47,149 bases of DNA from Bacteroidota bacterium (GTDB lineage: Bacteria > Bacteroidota > Bacteroidia > B-17B0 > Aurantibacillaceae): contig JACDDR010000020.1 of assembly GCA_013816895.1 (NCBI GenBank), positions 1 through 47,149 on the forward strand. Reading direction: 5' to 3'. Of this stretch, positions 8,889 through 18,060 are shown piece by piece. The notes under the pieces were generated by a model. The model saw nothing but the letters and a program-made list of their open reading frames with translations. It made no database searches and was not told the DNA's origin. The stretch's first letter is position 1. Each line of letters opens with the position of its first letter. A program made the translations under genes and the position numbers.

Positions 8889-10133
8889 TTACTTTAACAT
8901 GGTAATTACTTTTTTTAGCTTTTCAATAAAAAAATCTATTTCCTGTTTTGTATTGTAAATGGCAAATGAAACTCTCACCGTTCCCGGCACACAAAGCAGG
9001 TTCATCAGAGGTTGCGTACAATGATGGCCTGTTCTTACGGCTATTCCATAATTATCGAGCAGAGTGCCCACATCAAAAGGATGCGTATCCTTTACATTGA
9101 AAGAAATAACTGCCGCTTTATTTGTGCTTTGACCATAAACGATCACTTCAGGCAATTCAAGCAATTTAAGTTGCGCGTAATTGGTTAACTCCAGTTCATA
9201 AGCGTGAATTGCTTTCATTCCGTATTTGTTCAGATAATTGATGGCCGCTGCAAAGCCAATCACTCCTTCTATATTGGGAGTCCCGGCCTCGAACCTTAGC
9301 GCGCCTTCAGCATATTCTGTTTTTTCGAAACTAACGGTTTTTATGGTGCCGCCTCCCGGCTTGGTGGTTGGAAGTTCATTCAGCCACTTTGGCGACATAT
9401 ACAAAATCCCGGTCCCGGTAGGGCCGTAAATCTTGTGAGCGCTTGCTACATAAAAATCCACATCCAATTCGGAAAGATCTACTTCCATGTGGGGTGCAGA
9501 CTGTGCGCCATCAACTACAATAATTAAATTATGTTTTTTAGCCAGCGTCGTAATTCTTTGAAGATCGGTAACCAGGCCCAGCGTGTTAGATACATGGGTG
9601 ATCGCAATGAGTTTAGTGCGTGGGCTTATTAATTTTTCAAGTGCACTATAATCCAGCGAATGATCCTCGTTAAGAGGAATGATCTTTAATTTTCCGTTAT
9701 TCCGTTGAGCCCACAGCTGCCAGGTTAAAATATTGGAATGATGTTCGTAGCTCGACAGAATGATTTCATCACCATTATTTAAAATACCATTTGCCAGTCC
9801 ATTGGAAATAATGTTCAGCGAATCAGTTGTTCCTGCCGTAAAGATGAGCTGCTGATCATTTTTTATATTAAAATGAGCCGCGATGGTTTTCCGGGCCTGT
9901 TCAAACGCTTCTGTAGCTTCACGGCTCAGCGTGTGTACGCCTCGGTGTATGTTGGCATTTGTGTTCGAATAATAATCAGAAATAGCATTGATAACCTGAA
10001 TGGGTTTTTGTGTGGTAGCACCATTGTCAAAATACACGAGTGGATTATTATGAATGCGCCGCGAAAGAATTGGAAAATCCTTCCGTACCTCCTCAACATC
10101 CAGTTGTATATGTTTGGTCTCAGGCAATTGCAT
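8889..10133 (-). CDS. sufS: Cysteine desulfurase SufS
   Basis: A 414-residue class V aminotransferase-fold PLP enzyme that removes sulfur from cysteine as a protein persulfide. PLP-binding Lys234 lies in VASAHKIYGPTG. The catalytic Cys372 lies in AVRTGHHCTQPLM, which is the SufS/CsdB (group II) form with a short active-site loop. The substrate-binding N-terminus shows VYFDNGATTQKP. Length is normal for the family. It starts one base after the sufD stop and is followed immediately by sufE. All catalytic residues appear intact. Confidence 0.96.
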   Translation of the reverse strand: MQLPETKHIQLDVEEVRKDFPILSRRIHNNPLVYFDNGATTQKPIQVINAISDYYSNTNANIHRGVHTLSREATEAFEQARKTIAAHFNIKNDQQLIFTAGTTDSLNIISNGLANGILNNGDEIILSSYEHHSNILTWQLWAQRNNGKLKIIPLNEDHSLDYSALEKLISPRTKLIAITHVSNTLGLVTDLQRITTLAKKHNLIIVVDGAQSAPHMEVDLSELDVDFYVASAHKIYGPTGTGILYMSPKWLNELPTTKPGGGTIKTVSFEKTEYAEGALRFEAGTPNIEGVIGFAAAINYLNKYGMKAIHAYELELTNYAQLKLLELPEVIVYGQSTNKAAVISFNVKDTHPFDVGTLLDNYGIAVRTGHHCTQPLMNLLCVPGTVRVSFAIYNTKQEIDFFIEKLKKVITMLK

Positions 10134-10134
10134 G

Positions 10135-11406
10135 TTATTTAAAACCTAATTTTTTTTGCACAAGTTCTTTAAGACTCTCCGGAATAATTTTGTCAATTAC
10201 CTCTCCAGCAAAAGCATTCAGCAGCATGATTTTGGCTGCATCCGGACTAATACCACGGGCGTTCAGGTAAAACATGGCCGATTCATCAATTTTACCGGTA
10301 GACGTGCCATGCGAGCATTTTACGTCATCGGCATAAATTTCAAGTTCAGGTTTTGTATTAATAGAAGCATCATCACTCAGCAAAATATTTTTACTGCTTT
10401 GGTAAGCATTTGTTTTTTGAGCATCTTTTCTTACAAAAATTTTTCCGTTAAACACGCCGGTGCTTTTGCCTTTAATAATGCCTTTATATAACTCGTTGCT
10501 TTGGCAATGTGGCACCTGATGATCCATCAGGGTATGGTTATCCACGAGCTGTGTATTATCAGTTACAAATAAGCCATTAAGATGCGCTTCGGAATTTTCG
10601 CCGGAGATAACTACGTTGTGATTGTTTCTTGTCAGTTGTCCGCTAAGAATAATAGTGGTGTTATCATAGTGTGCTGCTTTCTCAAGCTTCACCTGGTTGG
10701 TGTTAACTGAAAACCCCTTGTCTCCTTCGTCCTGGATGGTGTAGGAAATCAATCTGGCATTTTCATGGATTAATTTTTCACTCAAAAAATTCGAAAATAC
10801 TTTCCCGTTTTGCGCCGTTACATAATGTTCGATAAGAGTTGCTTCCGCGTTCTGCCCAATCTCAATAATATTCCTTGGATTTATTAAGGCCTCTCCTTCG
10901 CAGGACGAAACATAAATAATATGAATAGGAATTTGTAACTGCGTGTTTTTTTCTACTTGCAAATGAAAGCCCTGACCACTGAAAGCGGTGTTCAATGCAA
11001 TAAAAGCATCTTTCTTTACATCAGCCTGAGAAGTGATAATATCTTTTCCGTTTTCATTAAGCTGATTAAAGGAATTGATGTGCAGTCCTTTCAAGATCAC
11101 TTTATCGCTGAGCACTTCAGAATAATTTCCATTCACTACTACAAGGGTAACTGTATCCGCCAGTCTAAGATCTTCATCAAGGTTTACATCCTTAAACTTT
11201 TGACTGAAATTTTTGAATTCCTTTTTTAATATTGCATCCACATTACAGTATTTGTAATCTTCGTGCTTGTTAGTAGGAATTCCTTTGTTTTCTAAATACA
11301 ACAACGCGTCGGTGAGGGCCTGATCGTTAATAAAATTAACTTTCCCTGCGGTGGAGCTTATCGCGTCGATGATCTGCTGCGCTGTATTTGTTTTTTCTGC
11401 TATCAT
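10135..11406 (-). CDS. sufD: Fe-S cluster assembly protein SufD
   Basis: A 423-residue SufB/SufD-family beta-helix protein, the partner of SufB and SufC in the SufBC2D scaffold. The C-terminal region carries the family signature: KCSHGTSTGKIDESAMFYL followed by ARGISPDAAKIMLLNAF, with the conserved His of the SufD cluster-interface site in CSHG. The N-terminal helical region (about residues 1-90) is typical of SufD. It lies between sufC (26-base gap) and sufS (1-base gap). Confidence 0.95.
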   Translation of the reverse strand: MIAEKTNTAQQIIDAISSTAGKVNFINDQALTDALLYLENKGIPTNKHEDYKYCNVDAILKKEFKNFSQKFKDVNLDEDLRLADTVTLVVVNGNYSEVLSDKVILKGLHINSFNQLNENGKDIITSQADVKKDAFIALNTAFSGQGFHLQVEKNTQLQIPIHIIYVSSCEGEALINPRNIIEIGQNAEATLIEHYVTAQNGKVFSNFLSEKLIHENARLISYTIQDEGDKGFSVNTNQVKLEKAAHYDNTTIILSGQLTRNNHNVVISGENSEAHLNGLFVTDNTQLVDNHTLMDHQVPHCQSNELYKGIIKGKSTGVFNGKIFVRKDAQKTNAYQSSKNILLSDDASINTKPELEIYADDVKCSHGTSTGKIDESAMFYLNARGISPDAAKIMLLNAFAGEVIDKIIPESLKELVQKKLGFK

Positions 11407-11432
11407 TTATAATATGGTTTCACCAGTTTTAT

Positions 11433-12194
11433 TTAAACTGATTCTTTTTCAAATTCTTTTTTTATTTCATCGTAGCCTTTCGCTTCCAGTTCAAGCGCTA
11501 ATTCTTTAGTGCCGCTTTTTACGATTCTGCCATTATAAAGAATATGTACAAAGTCGGGAATAATGTGATCAAGTAAGCGCTGGTAGTGTGTTATAACGAT
11601 GTAGGAATTTTCTTTTGTTTTTAAGGAGTTAACGCCATTGGCTACAATACGTAAGGCATCAATGTCAAGACCAGAATCTGTTTCATCCAGGATAGCAAGT
11701 TTCGGATCAAGCACCGCCATTTGAAAAATTTCGTTTCTCTTTTTCTCACCACCGCTAAATCCTTCGTTCACGCTGCGGTTAGCAAGCTTGCCGTCCAGTT
11801 CCACCAGTTTTTGTTTTTCCTTAACAAGAGCAAGGAAGTTTTTTGCTTCAATTGGTTCTTTGCCTTCGTATGCGCGCTTTTCGTTTAAAGCGGTTTTAAG
11901 AAAATTAATATTACTTACCCCGGGAATTTCGACAGGATACTGGAAAGCAAGGAAAAGTCCTTCTTTGGCGCGAACATCAGGAGCCATCTCAAGCAAGTTT
12001 TTTCCGTTAAAAATAACTTCTCCTTCGGTTACTTCGTAGTCTTCCTTTCCGGCCAGCACACTTGATAGTGTAGATTTGCCGGAACCGTTAGGGCCCATAA
12101 TAGCGTGTATTTCGCCTGCTTTTACTTCAAGGTTAATGCCGCGCAGAATTTCTTTTCCGTCAACTGAAGCATGAAGATTTTTAATTGTGATCAT
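11433..12194 (-). CDS. sufC: Fe-S cluster assembly ATPase SufC
   Basis: A 253-residue ABC-type ATPase that powers the SufBCD scaffold; it is cytosolic and has no membrane partner. Walker A is GPNGSGKS at residues 34-41, the SufC-type signature is GFSGGEKKRNEI near 145-156, and Walker B with the catalytic Glu is LAILDE near 167-172. A His in VITHYQRLL is the switch residue. It begins 11 bases after the stop of an unrelated membrane-protein gene rather than directly after sufB, which is the odd feature of this operon. Confidence 0.96.
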   Translation of the reverse strand: MITIKNLHASVDGKEILRGINLEVKAGEIHAIMGPNGSGKSTLSSVLAGKEDYEVTEGEVIFNGKNLLEMAPDVRAKEGLFLAFQYPVEIPGVSNINFLKTALNEKRAYEGKEPIEAKNFLALVKEKQKLVELDGKLANRSVNEGFSGGEKKRNEIFQMAVLDPKLAILDETDSGLDIDALRIVANGVNSLKTKENSYIVITHYQRLLDHIIPDFVHILYNGRIVKSGTKELALELEAKGYDEIKKEFEKESV

Positions 12195-12205
12195 TGTACG
12201 TGTGT

Positions 12206-13948
12206 TTAATTTATTTGATAATTATAATTGTAAACCCTTACCGAAAATTTATTTACGAAAAAGGCCTTCTTTGCAACATTCCATATATAAACAATAATTT
12301 TGCTGCTGTTTTTAAAACGTCCGAGCATATTTAATGTATAATGATATTCGTGGTTCTCGCAGCATTCAGTAGCAGGTGTTTCGTTCATCCGGAAAGCAGC
12401 GTATTTTTTTTGAACAGTCGTGTCTTTGTCTTCCACCACCACACATATCAAAGCATCCTTACTTGTACTAACTGTGGCTTCCCGGTAATCCACATCAATT
12501 TTAAAATGTAAACGGTTTGAACTAAATCCGATACTGTCGAAGCCAACGCCAACCGAGAAGTCATTCCCTTCAAAATTATAAGGTCGTTCTAAAGGACTTT
12601 CTTTTGATAAGGAGGGAGCCGGATGAGCCTTTGCGTAAGGCGTTAGATCGTTCGAGCCACCAAGACATCCGTTGTATTCTTTATTCGTTTTAAGAAAAAT
12701 ATATTTCCATTGGTTAAAGGTCATGCCCGAACGAAGTAAAATATTGTTTTTTTGCTGGTAACAATATACAAGACTGATGTAAGTGAAAAACACACAAATA
12801 GCACTCACGGCCGCAAAAATACCTTTATGGAAAGAAAGTTGCGTGAATAATTTAGCGCCTAAAAAAGAAAAGAACGCGTAAAAATCAACAAGCACACGAA
12901 TGCCCAGTCCATCAAAATAAGTGTAAGCCCAATAGCTTGCAAAAAAATAAATCAATAATGCCAGGAAAGCTGTAAACGCGATAAAACGGAATTTACTTTC
13001 TTTATAGATGATTGTTAAGCCAAATAAAAACACAAAACATAAAGGAACATACACAAAAAACCCGCCATCGAAACCAAAAAGCATTTTTAATATTTGTGGA
13101 TGAAGCCAGTAAAATCCATCTGCTTTGTACGTGTGATGCAAAAGGCTTCCGCTCTGGATGTACCATACAAGACTTTGAATGAGCACCAGTAAAAAAGTAA
13201 TTAATAGCGCTGAATAAAATACCCTTGACCGAAACAGATTCCTGAAAAATTCCTTGCACTGCTGCCGGTTACTAAACCATATAAACACCGAAAGTAAAAC
13301 CAGAATATTGTTGGGCCTCACGAGAATAATAAGTCCAAGAACGGTCGCGCTGAAATAGAGGTTCCGGTTAGTATGCAGTGTAATATATTTGCCGGAGTGA
13401 TATAAGAAAATTGAAATAAGGCTGAATGAATAAACGTGCGACATCAATGCTTCGTTCAGCGTGTAATTAAGAAGATTGGTCCCAAAAAAAGTGAGGAGAA
13501 GAACCAGCGCGGTTATCTTATCGCTTGTGCCATAAAGAATAAGCGTTTTTTTGATAAAGATTAAACCTATGCATGCATAAAATAAAGCAGCGAGCGCCAT
13601 TGAAACCTGAAAAGGCAGGCTAAGGCCATCAAGGGGGAAATGGAGTAATAGAGCCATCATAGATCCTATGCCAAAAAAAGGGAGAATCAAAAGCGACACG
13701 CCAACCGGGTGTACATTAATGGTGCCTGATCCGGTTTGCATTAAAAACCAATCACTGCCTTGCTGGTGCCCTAAGTCGTGATGAATAAAAACCGAAAGCA
13801 GGTAAGAGTAATAATCTTTTGAATCGCCGTCCGCGAAATTAACCGTACTGTGTTTGCTCCAGTTCAGATAATAACTGCTTATTACAGCAAGCAGAACAGT
13901 AAAAACGATAGCAGCGTTTGAAAATTTATATTTAAGGTTTACCCTCAT
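12206..13948 (-). CDS. GT-C/ArnT-like integral membrane glycosyltransferase candidate, inside the suf operon
   Basis: A 580-residue polytopic membrane protein. An N-terminal anchor is followed by a soluble loop with acidic residues (VNFADGDSKDYYSY near residue 36-49), as in GT-C enzymes where the first periplasmic loop carries the catalytic acid. About nine further helices extend to about residue 410, including LGLIILVRPNNILVLL, close to the RPTN motif of ArnT/PMT-like transferases. Residues about 420-580 form a soluble, strand-rich domain with two adjacent Cys (ECCENHEY). I infer a polyprenyl-sugar-dependent transferase; the substrate is unknown. It starts three bases after the sufB stop (TAA-ACA-ATG) and ends 11 bases before sufC, so it is co-translated with Fe-S assembly genes although no functional link is obvious. 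Confidence 0.65.
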   Translation of the reverse strand: MRVNLKYKFSNAAIVFTVLLAVISSYYLNWSKHSTVNFADGDSKDYYSYLLSVFIHHDLGHQQGSDWFLMQTGSGTINVHPVGVSLLILPFFGIGSMMALLLHFPLDGLSLPFQVSMALAALFYACIGLIFIKKTLILYGTSDKITALVLLLTFFGTNLLNYTLNEALMSHVYSFSLISIFLYHSGKYITLHTNRNLYFSATVLGLIILVRPNNILVLLSVFIWFSNRQQCKEFFRNLFRSRVFYSALLITFLLVLIQSLVWYIQSGSLLHHTYKADGFYWLHPQILKMLFGFDGGFFVYVPLCFVFLFGLTIIYKESKFRFIAFTAFLALLIYFFASYWAYTYFDGLGIRVLVDFYAFFSFLGAKLFTQLSFHKGIFAAVSAICVFFTYISLVYCYQQKNNILLRSGMTFNQWKYIFLKTNKEYNGCLGGSNDLTPYAKAHPAPSLSKESPLERPYNFEGNDFSVGVGFDSIGFSSNRLHFKIDVDYREATVSTSKDALICVVVEDKDTTVQKKYAAFRMNETPATECCENHEYHYTLNMLGRFKNSSKIIVYIWNVAKKAFFVNKFSVRVYNYNYQIN

Positions 13949-13951
13949 TGT

Positions 13952-15406
13952 TTAACCAACGCTTCCTTCCAGGCTTACTGCGAGAAGTTTTTGAGCTTCA
14001 ACGGCAAATTCCATTGGTAATTTATTTAATACTTCTTTGCAATAGCCGTTCACAATTAACCCCACAGCTTTTTCGGTATCAAGGCCGCGTTGTTTACAGT
14101 AAAAAAGTTGGTCTTCACCAATTTTGCTTGTGGTTGCCTCATGCTCAACAACCGCAGTTTTATCCTTAATTTCAATATAAGGGAAAGTGTGCGCGCCGCA
14201 TTTATCACCCATCAGCAAACTATCGCACTGAGAAAAATTACGCGCGTTGGTAGCGCCTTTGCGTATTTGTACAAGTCCCCTGTAGCTATTATTGCTGAAT
14301 CCTGCAGAAATACCTTTTGAAATAATCGTGGATCGTGTGTTCTTGCCGATGTGAATCATTTTTGTACCCGTATCAGCTTCCTGCATGTTATTGGTAACGG
14401 CAACCGAATAAAATTCACCGATGCTGTTATTGCCTTTTAAAATTACTGAGGGATATTTCCATGTAATAGCTGAACCGGTTTCTACCTGTGTCCACGAAAT
14501 CTTTGAATTGTCTCCCGCGCATAAGCCGCGTTTGGTAACAAAATTGTAAATACCGCCTTTGCCATTTTTATCGCCGGGATACCAGTTTTGAACCGTGCTG
14601 TATTTTACTTCCGCGTCTTTATGTGTGATGATTTCAACAACCGCGGCGTGCAATTGATTTTCATCGCGCTGCGGAGCGGTGCATCCTTCAAGGTAAGATA
14701 CGTATGAACCTTCATCAGCTACGATCAATGTTCTTTCGAACTGACCGGTGCCGCTTGCGTTGATGCGAAAATAAGTGGAAAGTTCCATAGGGCAACGAAC
14801 CCCTTTCGGAATGTAGCAAAATGAGCCATCACTGAATACGGCTGCATTAAGCGCGGCGTAATAATTATCAGTTGGCGGCACTACCATGCCCATGTATTTC
14901 TTTATAAGGTCGGGATGCTCCTGTACTGCTTCACTGAACGAGCAAAAAATAATTCCTTTTTCAAGTAAGGTTTCCCGGAATGTGGTCTTTACCGAAACGC
15001 TGTCAAATACTGCATCAACCGCAATATTAGAACTAACGCCGGTGAGACGCTTCTGTTCTTCCAATGAAATGCCTAATTTTTCAAATGTTTTTAATAATTC
15101 AGGATCAACTTCGTCGAGGCTGGAGAGTTCAGTTTTTTTCTTCGGGGCTGAGTAGTAAGAAATATTTTGAAAATCTAATTTGGGATAATGAAGGTGAGCC
15201 CAGTTATCCGGTTCCTTCATGCCCTGCCATGTTTTAAAGGCCTTAAGACGATTTTCAAGCATCCACTCGGGTTCATTTTTCTTTTTGCTGAGCGCGTGAA
15301 TCACGTTCTCATTTAAACCGGGCGCAAACGTTTCCGTATCAATATCAGTGATAAAGCCCCATTTATATTCACTCTGAATATGTTGTTCTATTATTTCGTT
15401 ACCCAT
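13952..15406 (-). CDS. sufB: Fe-S cluster assembly protein SufB
   Basis: SufB is the main scaffold subunit on which the cluster is built. I place the start at ATG 15406 ([18 protein letters not shown]), giving 484 residues. The longer frame to 15442 adds 12 residues that overlap sufA by 25 bases and look non-native. Family landmarks are [38 protein letters not shown], the long [13 protein letters not shown] segment, and near the end [19 protein letters not shown] followed by [17 protein letters not shown]. All expected conserved Cys and Glu positions appear present. It follows sufA by about 11 bases. Confidence 0.96.
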   Translation of the reverse strand: MGNEIIEQHIQSEYKWGFITDIDTETFAPGLNENVIHALSKKKNEPEWMLENRLKAFKTWQGMKEPDNWAHLHYPKLDFQNISYYSAPKKKTELSSLDEVDPELLKTFEKLGISLEEQKRLTGVSSNIAVDAVFDSVSVKTTFRETLLEKGIIFCSFSEAVQEHPDLIKKYMGMVVPPTDNYYAALNAAVFSDGSFCYIPKGVRCPMELSTYFRINASGTGQFERTLIVADEGSYVSYLEGCTAPQRDENQLHAAVVEIITHKDAEVKYSTVQNWYPGDKNGKGGIYNFVTKRGLCAGDNSKISWTQVETGSAITWKYPSVILKGNNSIGEFYSVAVTNNMQEADTGTKMIHIGKNTRSTIISKGISAGFSNNSYRGLVQIRKGATNARNFSQCDSLLMGDKCGAHTFPYIEIKDKTAVVEHEATTSKIGEDQLFYCKQRGLDTEKAVGLIVNGYCKEVLNKLPMEFAVEAQKLLAVSLEGSVG

Positions 15407-15417
15407 TATTTTCTTTA

Positions 15418-15744
15418 TTAAACCGAAAAAGATTCTCCGCAACCGCAGGTTCTATTGGCATTCGGATTGTTAAACACAAACCCTTTTCCATTAAGTCCGC
15501 CCGTATATTCAAGTTCGGTACCTACCAGGTATAAAAAACTTTTACGGTCAACTACTACTTTAATGCCTTTATCTTCAAATTGCTGATCGCCTTCTTTTAA
15601 TACATTATCGAATTCAAGCTTATAGGATAAACCGCTGCATCCTCCGCCTTCCACTCCAACCCTGATAAAAGTACCTTCCGGGGCATTATCGGCCTTCATC
15701 AAATCAATAGCGTGTTTTTTAGCATTTTCACTAACTGTTATCAT
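15418..15744 (-). CDS. sufA: A-type Fe-S carrier protein (SufA/IscA/ErpA family)
   Basis: A 108-residue A-type carrier that receives clusters from SufBCD and hands them to apoproteins. The three ligand Cys are Cys36 in [11 protein letters not shown] and Cys100/Cys102 in [10 protein letters not shown]. Length and spacing match the family. It is the first gene of the operon and follows a 5' leader of about 55 bases with a readable promoter and an iron- or peroxide-type operator candidate. I use sufA for its position; from sequence alone ErpA/IscA cannot be separated. Confidence 0.93.
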   Translation of the reverse strand: MITVSENAKKHAIDLMKADNAPEGTFIRVGVEGGGCSGLSYKLEFDNVLKEGDQQFEDKGIKVVVDRKSFLYLVGTELEYTGGLNGKGFVFNNPNANRTCGCGESFSV

Positions 15745-15782
15745 AACTATCTGTTTTTTAATTCTTTATAACCTTATTGCTA

Positions 15783-15807
15783 ATTAGATTAATTCTAATC
15801 ATTATAC
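15783..15807. promoter_or_regulatory. Fur/PerR-like operator overlapping the sufA transcription start
   Basis: Two overlapping dyads lie here. TTCTAATCATTATAC (15793-15807) matches the Fur/PerR-type 7-1-7 consensus TTATAATnATTATAA at 12 of 14 specified positions. ATTAGA-N5-TCTAAT (15783-15799) forms a second perfect inverted repeat. Both sit directly downstream of the predicted -7 box, over the expected start of transcription, where a repressor would act. Regulation of suf genes by iron or peroxide is well known in other bacteria; here it is inference. Confidence 0.45.
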
Positions 15808-15996
15808 AAAAATACCATAAATATGGTAGTATTTCAAATAAATCGGGATAAAAAATGCTAAGAAAAAAGGGATTAAAAAGGAAGCCAAATATATAATCAT
15901 AAAACCACAAAATCCCACTTTTAACATATTAACAATGTATTGATTATAAAAGCTGAAGAAACTGGCGGATATCCCCTGTATTTTAGATAATTTCAT
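15802..15996 (-). CDS. Possible small hydrophobic membrane protein (doubtful)
   Basis: A 64-codon frame with a strongly hydrophobic C-terminal half (IIYLASFLIPFFLAFFIPIYL) that could form one or two membrane helices. It covers the complete predicted suf promoter, has no convincing ribosome-binding site, and its A/T-rich composition alone favours hydrophobic codons. I list it only because small membrane proteins are easily missed. It is more likely to be non-coding. Confidence 0.2.
   Translation of the reverse strand: MKLSKIQGISASFFSFYNQYIVNMLKVGFCGFMIIYLASFLIPFFLAFFIPIYLKYYHIYGIFV
15807..15838 (-). promoter_or_regulatory. Promoter of the suf operon (-33 TTTG, -7 TATTTTTG)
   Basis: Read on the minus strand, TTTG (15838-15835) and TATTTTTG (15814-15807) are separated by 20 bases, fitting the Bacteroidota housekeeping promoter TTTG-N19-21-TAnnTTTG. 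The predicted start of transcription near 15800 gives a leader of about 55 bases to the sufA ATG. A perfect dyad TACCATA-AA-TATGGTA (15813-15828) fills the spacer. Confidence 0.6.
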
Positions 15997-16005
15997 TTTT
16001 TAAAG

Positions 16006-16824
16006 TTGAGAAAACTCTCGTTTATATTTTTATTTTTTATCCAGGGCGGAATAATGTTTTCGCAGGCTGTTGATACCCTTTATATCAATTATAATGTTCA
16101 GGCGCCTTTCTCGCAGGTTACTGACGGAAAGCCTAGTGGAATCGAGATTGATCTTATCAACGAATACATCCTTTGGTTAAAAACTACAAAAAAAATGGAC
16201 ATTGTAGTTAAATATAATCAGTTCACCGACTATGATTTCTTTTACGCCGCTACTAAAAAGGGAACAAAAAACACGATGGGATTGGGCGCCATTACTATTA
16301 CGGCCGAACGTGCAAAGGAATTAGATTTTACTTCTCCTTATCTCAAAAACGTTGCTTTTTGCATCACGAATGGAAATGCGCCGGATATTAAAACAAAAAC
16401 CGGCCCGGAGCTTATGAAAAATCTCGGGAGCATGACTGCACTTACTATTCCCAATAGTAGCCTGAGCAAATACATTGCCGAATTAAAAAAAACGTATGTG
16501 CCCGAGTTAAAGGTTAGCGCGCAATCCAGTCAGGCGAAAATTCTTGAAGAGATTTCGAAAAATGTTTTAAATTTTGGATACGTGGATGCTCTGGAGTTCT
16601 GGTATTTTTTAAAAAATAATCCGCAAAAGTTTTTAAAGATGCAAAAGGTACTGAACCAATCTAAAGAAGAACTTGGCTTTATCATGCCTAAAGGCAGTCC
16701 GCACAAGGCGCTCTTCAACGAATTTTTCGCGTCTGCCAACGGTTTCAAAAACAACAGAGGTTACAGGGCCATTCTTGAAAAATATGTTGGCTCCTACATG
16801 ACACAAAACCTGGCCGTTAATTAA
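16006..16824 (+). CDS. Periplasmic solute-binding protein (SBP_bac_3-like)
   Basis: A 272-residue exported protein starting with TTG; the signal peptide MRKLSFIFLFFIQGGIMFSQ follows at once, and no ATG lies nearby upstream in frame. The mature protein has the type II periplasmic-binding fold of family 3: an N-terminal strand DTLYINYNVQAPFSQVTDGKPSGIEIDLINEY, then GLGAITITAERAKELDFTSPYL, which is the amino-acid-receptor signature region, then ALTIPNSSLSKYI, and a C-terminal LGFIMPKGSPHKALFNEFF. Members bind amino acids or other small ligands. No permease gene is adjacent, so it may act as a stand-alone sensor or lytic-enzyme-like module. It precedes an RDD gene by 15 bases. Confidence 0.78.
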   Translation: MRKLSFIFLFFIQGGIMFSQAVDTLYINYNVQAPFSQVTDGKPSGIEIDLINEYILWLKTTKKMDIVVKYNQFTDYDFFYAATKKGTKNTMGLGAITITAERAKELDFTSPYLKNVAFCITNGNAPDIKTKTGPELMKNLGSMTALTIPNSSLSKYIAELKKTYVPELKVSAQSSQAKILEEISKNVLNFGYVDALEFWYFLKNNPQKFLKMQKVLNQSKEELGFIMPKGSPHKALFNEFFASANGFKNNRGYRAILEKYVGSYMTQNLAVN

Positions 16825-16839
16825 GCCCAAATTTCGGGG

Positions 16840-17418
16840 ATGCAAAAAATTACAGAAATTAAGGAAACGCATACCGTAAAACGGAAAGAAAAAGTAAACG
16901 GTGAAGATGTTTACGTAGAGAAAACTTTTCAGCGATTGCGTGAAGTACCTGTGGTAGAAGGGACAGCACGCTTCGGACATTTTATTCTCGACCGGATCTT
17001 CTATTATTTATTCACGCTTATTTTAGGCACTATACTGGGCGTAGTGATTGTATTTACAGGCATAGACATAAACCCCGACAGCCAGGAGTTTAAAATTTAT
17101 GATACTTTGTTAAGCTGGCTCATTCTTCAACCATTATTTTATTTTATCTTTGAAGCCTCAATGCAAAGCTCTCCGGCCAAGGCAATACTGGGAAGAATAG
17201 TGGTGGATGAATATGGAAACAAGCCTACAGTCAAACAATTTTTTATTCGTTCCATTTCGCGCTCTGTGCCTTTTGAAGACTTTTCCTGTCTTAGTCCGCG
17301 TGGCTGGCATGATACCTGGAGCAACACCTTTGTAATTAGAAAAAAAGATCTGAACGAGCTAAGGCTTTTGCAAAAGATAAATAACATAGGTCCCCTGGAA
17401 GGAAATAAAGAATTATAA
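16840..17418 (+). CDS. RDD family membrane protein
   Basis: A 192-residue protein with the RDD-family layout: a short cytosolic N-terminus, then ARFGHFILDRIFYYLFTLILG with the Arg-Asp pair in the first helix, a second helix (LLSWLILQPLFYFIFEAS), and the following SSPAKAILGRIVVDEYGNKPTVKQFFIRSISRSVPFEDFS block, in which the Gly-Arg-hydrophobic-Val and the late Arg residues are characteristic. The role of the family is not settled; some members act in ion homeostasis. It begins 15 bases after the solute-binding protein and its stop is one base before the DUF3109 ATG, so all three probably form an operon. Confidence 0.82.
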   Translation: MQKITEIKETHTVKRKEKVNGEDVYVEKTFQRLREVPVVEGTARFGHFILDRIFYYLFTLILGTILGVVIVFTGIDINPDSQEFKIYDTLLSWLILQPLFYFIFEASMQSSPAKAILGRIVVDEYGNKPTVKQFFIRSISRSVPFEDFSCLSPRGWHDTWSNTFVIRKKDLNELRLLQKINNIGPLEGNKEL

Positions 17419-17419
17419 A

Positions 17420-17998
17420 ATGATCGCGATAGATAAAACATTAATCAGTGAAGACCTTCTTGAACGTAAGTTTGTCTGCGATCTGAATGCCTGTAAAGGC
17501 GGATGTTGTGTGGCCGGCGACAGCGGTGCGCCACTCGATCAGAATGAACTCGAGGTTTTGGATTCTGTACTGGACGCTGTAAAGCCGTACATGGTAAAGA
17601 AGGGAGTACAGGCCATAGAAAAACACGGAGCTTACGTAATAGATGGCGATGGGGATTATACCACCACGCTTGTGAGCCAGGGAGCCGAATGCGCGTTTGT
17701 ATATTTTGATGAAACTAAAATTGCAAAATGTGCCATTGAGAAAGCCTATAAAGAAGGAAAGATCAGCTGGCAGAAACCAATCAGCTGTCATTTATATCCT
17801 GTGCGCATTACTCCTTTTAAAAATTACGACGCTGTAAATTATCATAGCTGGGATGTGTGCAAACCCGCGTGCGAATGCGGCGCGAAGCTGGATGTGCCGG
17901 TTTACAAATTCTTAAAGGAACCTCTCATCAGAAAGTACGGGAAAGACTGGTTCAAACAGCTTGAAAAAAGCGCTAGTCTTTATCTTAATCCCAAATAA
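17420..17998 (+). CDS. DUF3109 family Cys-rich protein
   Basis: A 192-residue cytosolic protein that I recognise as DUF3109 from KFVCDLNACKGGCCVAGDSGAPL at residues 17-39, ECAFVYFDETKIAKCAIEKAY in the middle, and ISCHLYPVRI with KPACECGAKL toward the end. About nine Cys arranged in CxxxxCxxxCC and later pairs suggest metal or Fe-S binding. This relates it to the broader YkgJ-like zinc/iron-chelating proteins. The function is unknown. The ATG overlaps the ribosome-binding region of the RDD gene end, one base after its stop. Confidence 0.85.
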   Translation: MIAIDKTLISEDLLERKFVCDLNACKGGCCVAGDSGAPLDQNELEVLDSVLDAVKPYMVKKGVQAIEKHGAYVIDGDGDYTTTLVSQGAECAFVYFDETKIAKCAIEKAYKEGKISWQKPISCHLYPVRITPFKNYDAVNYHSWDVCKPACECGAKLDVPVYKFLKEPLIRKYGKDWFKQLEKSASLYLNPK

Positions 17999-18060
17999 AA
18001 TTTCTCAAAACGCTTATTGTATTGGCGATTCTAAAAGCGCCGTTTAAAAATAAGTTTTAA

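Noticed and set aside
10957..11229. Plus-strand 90-codon frame inside sufD
   Set aside because: Antisense shadow of sufD; no start context or recognised motif.
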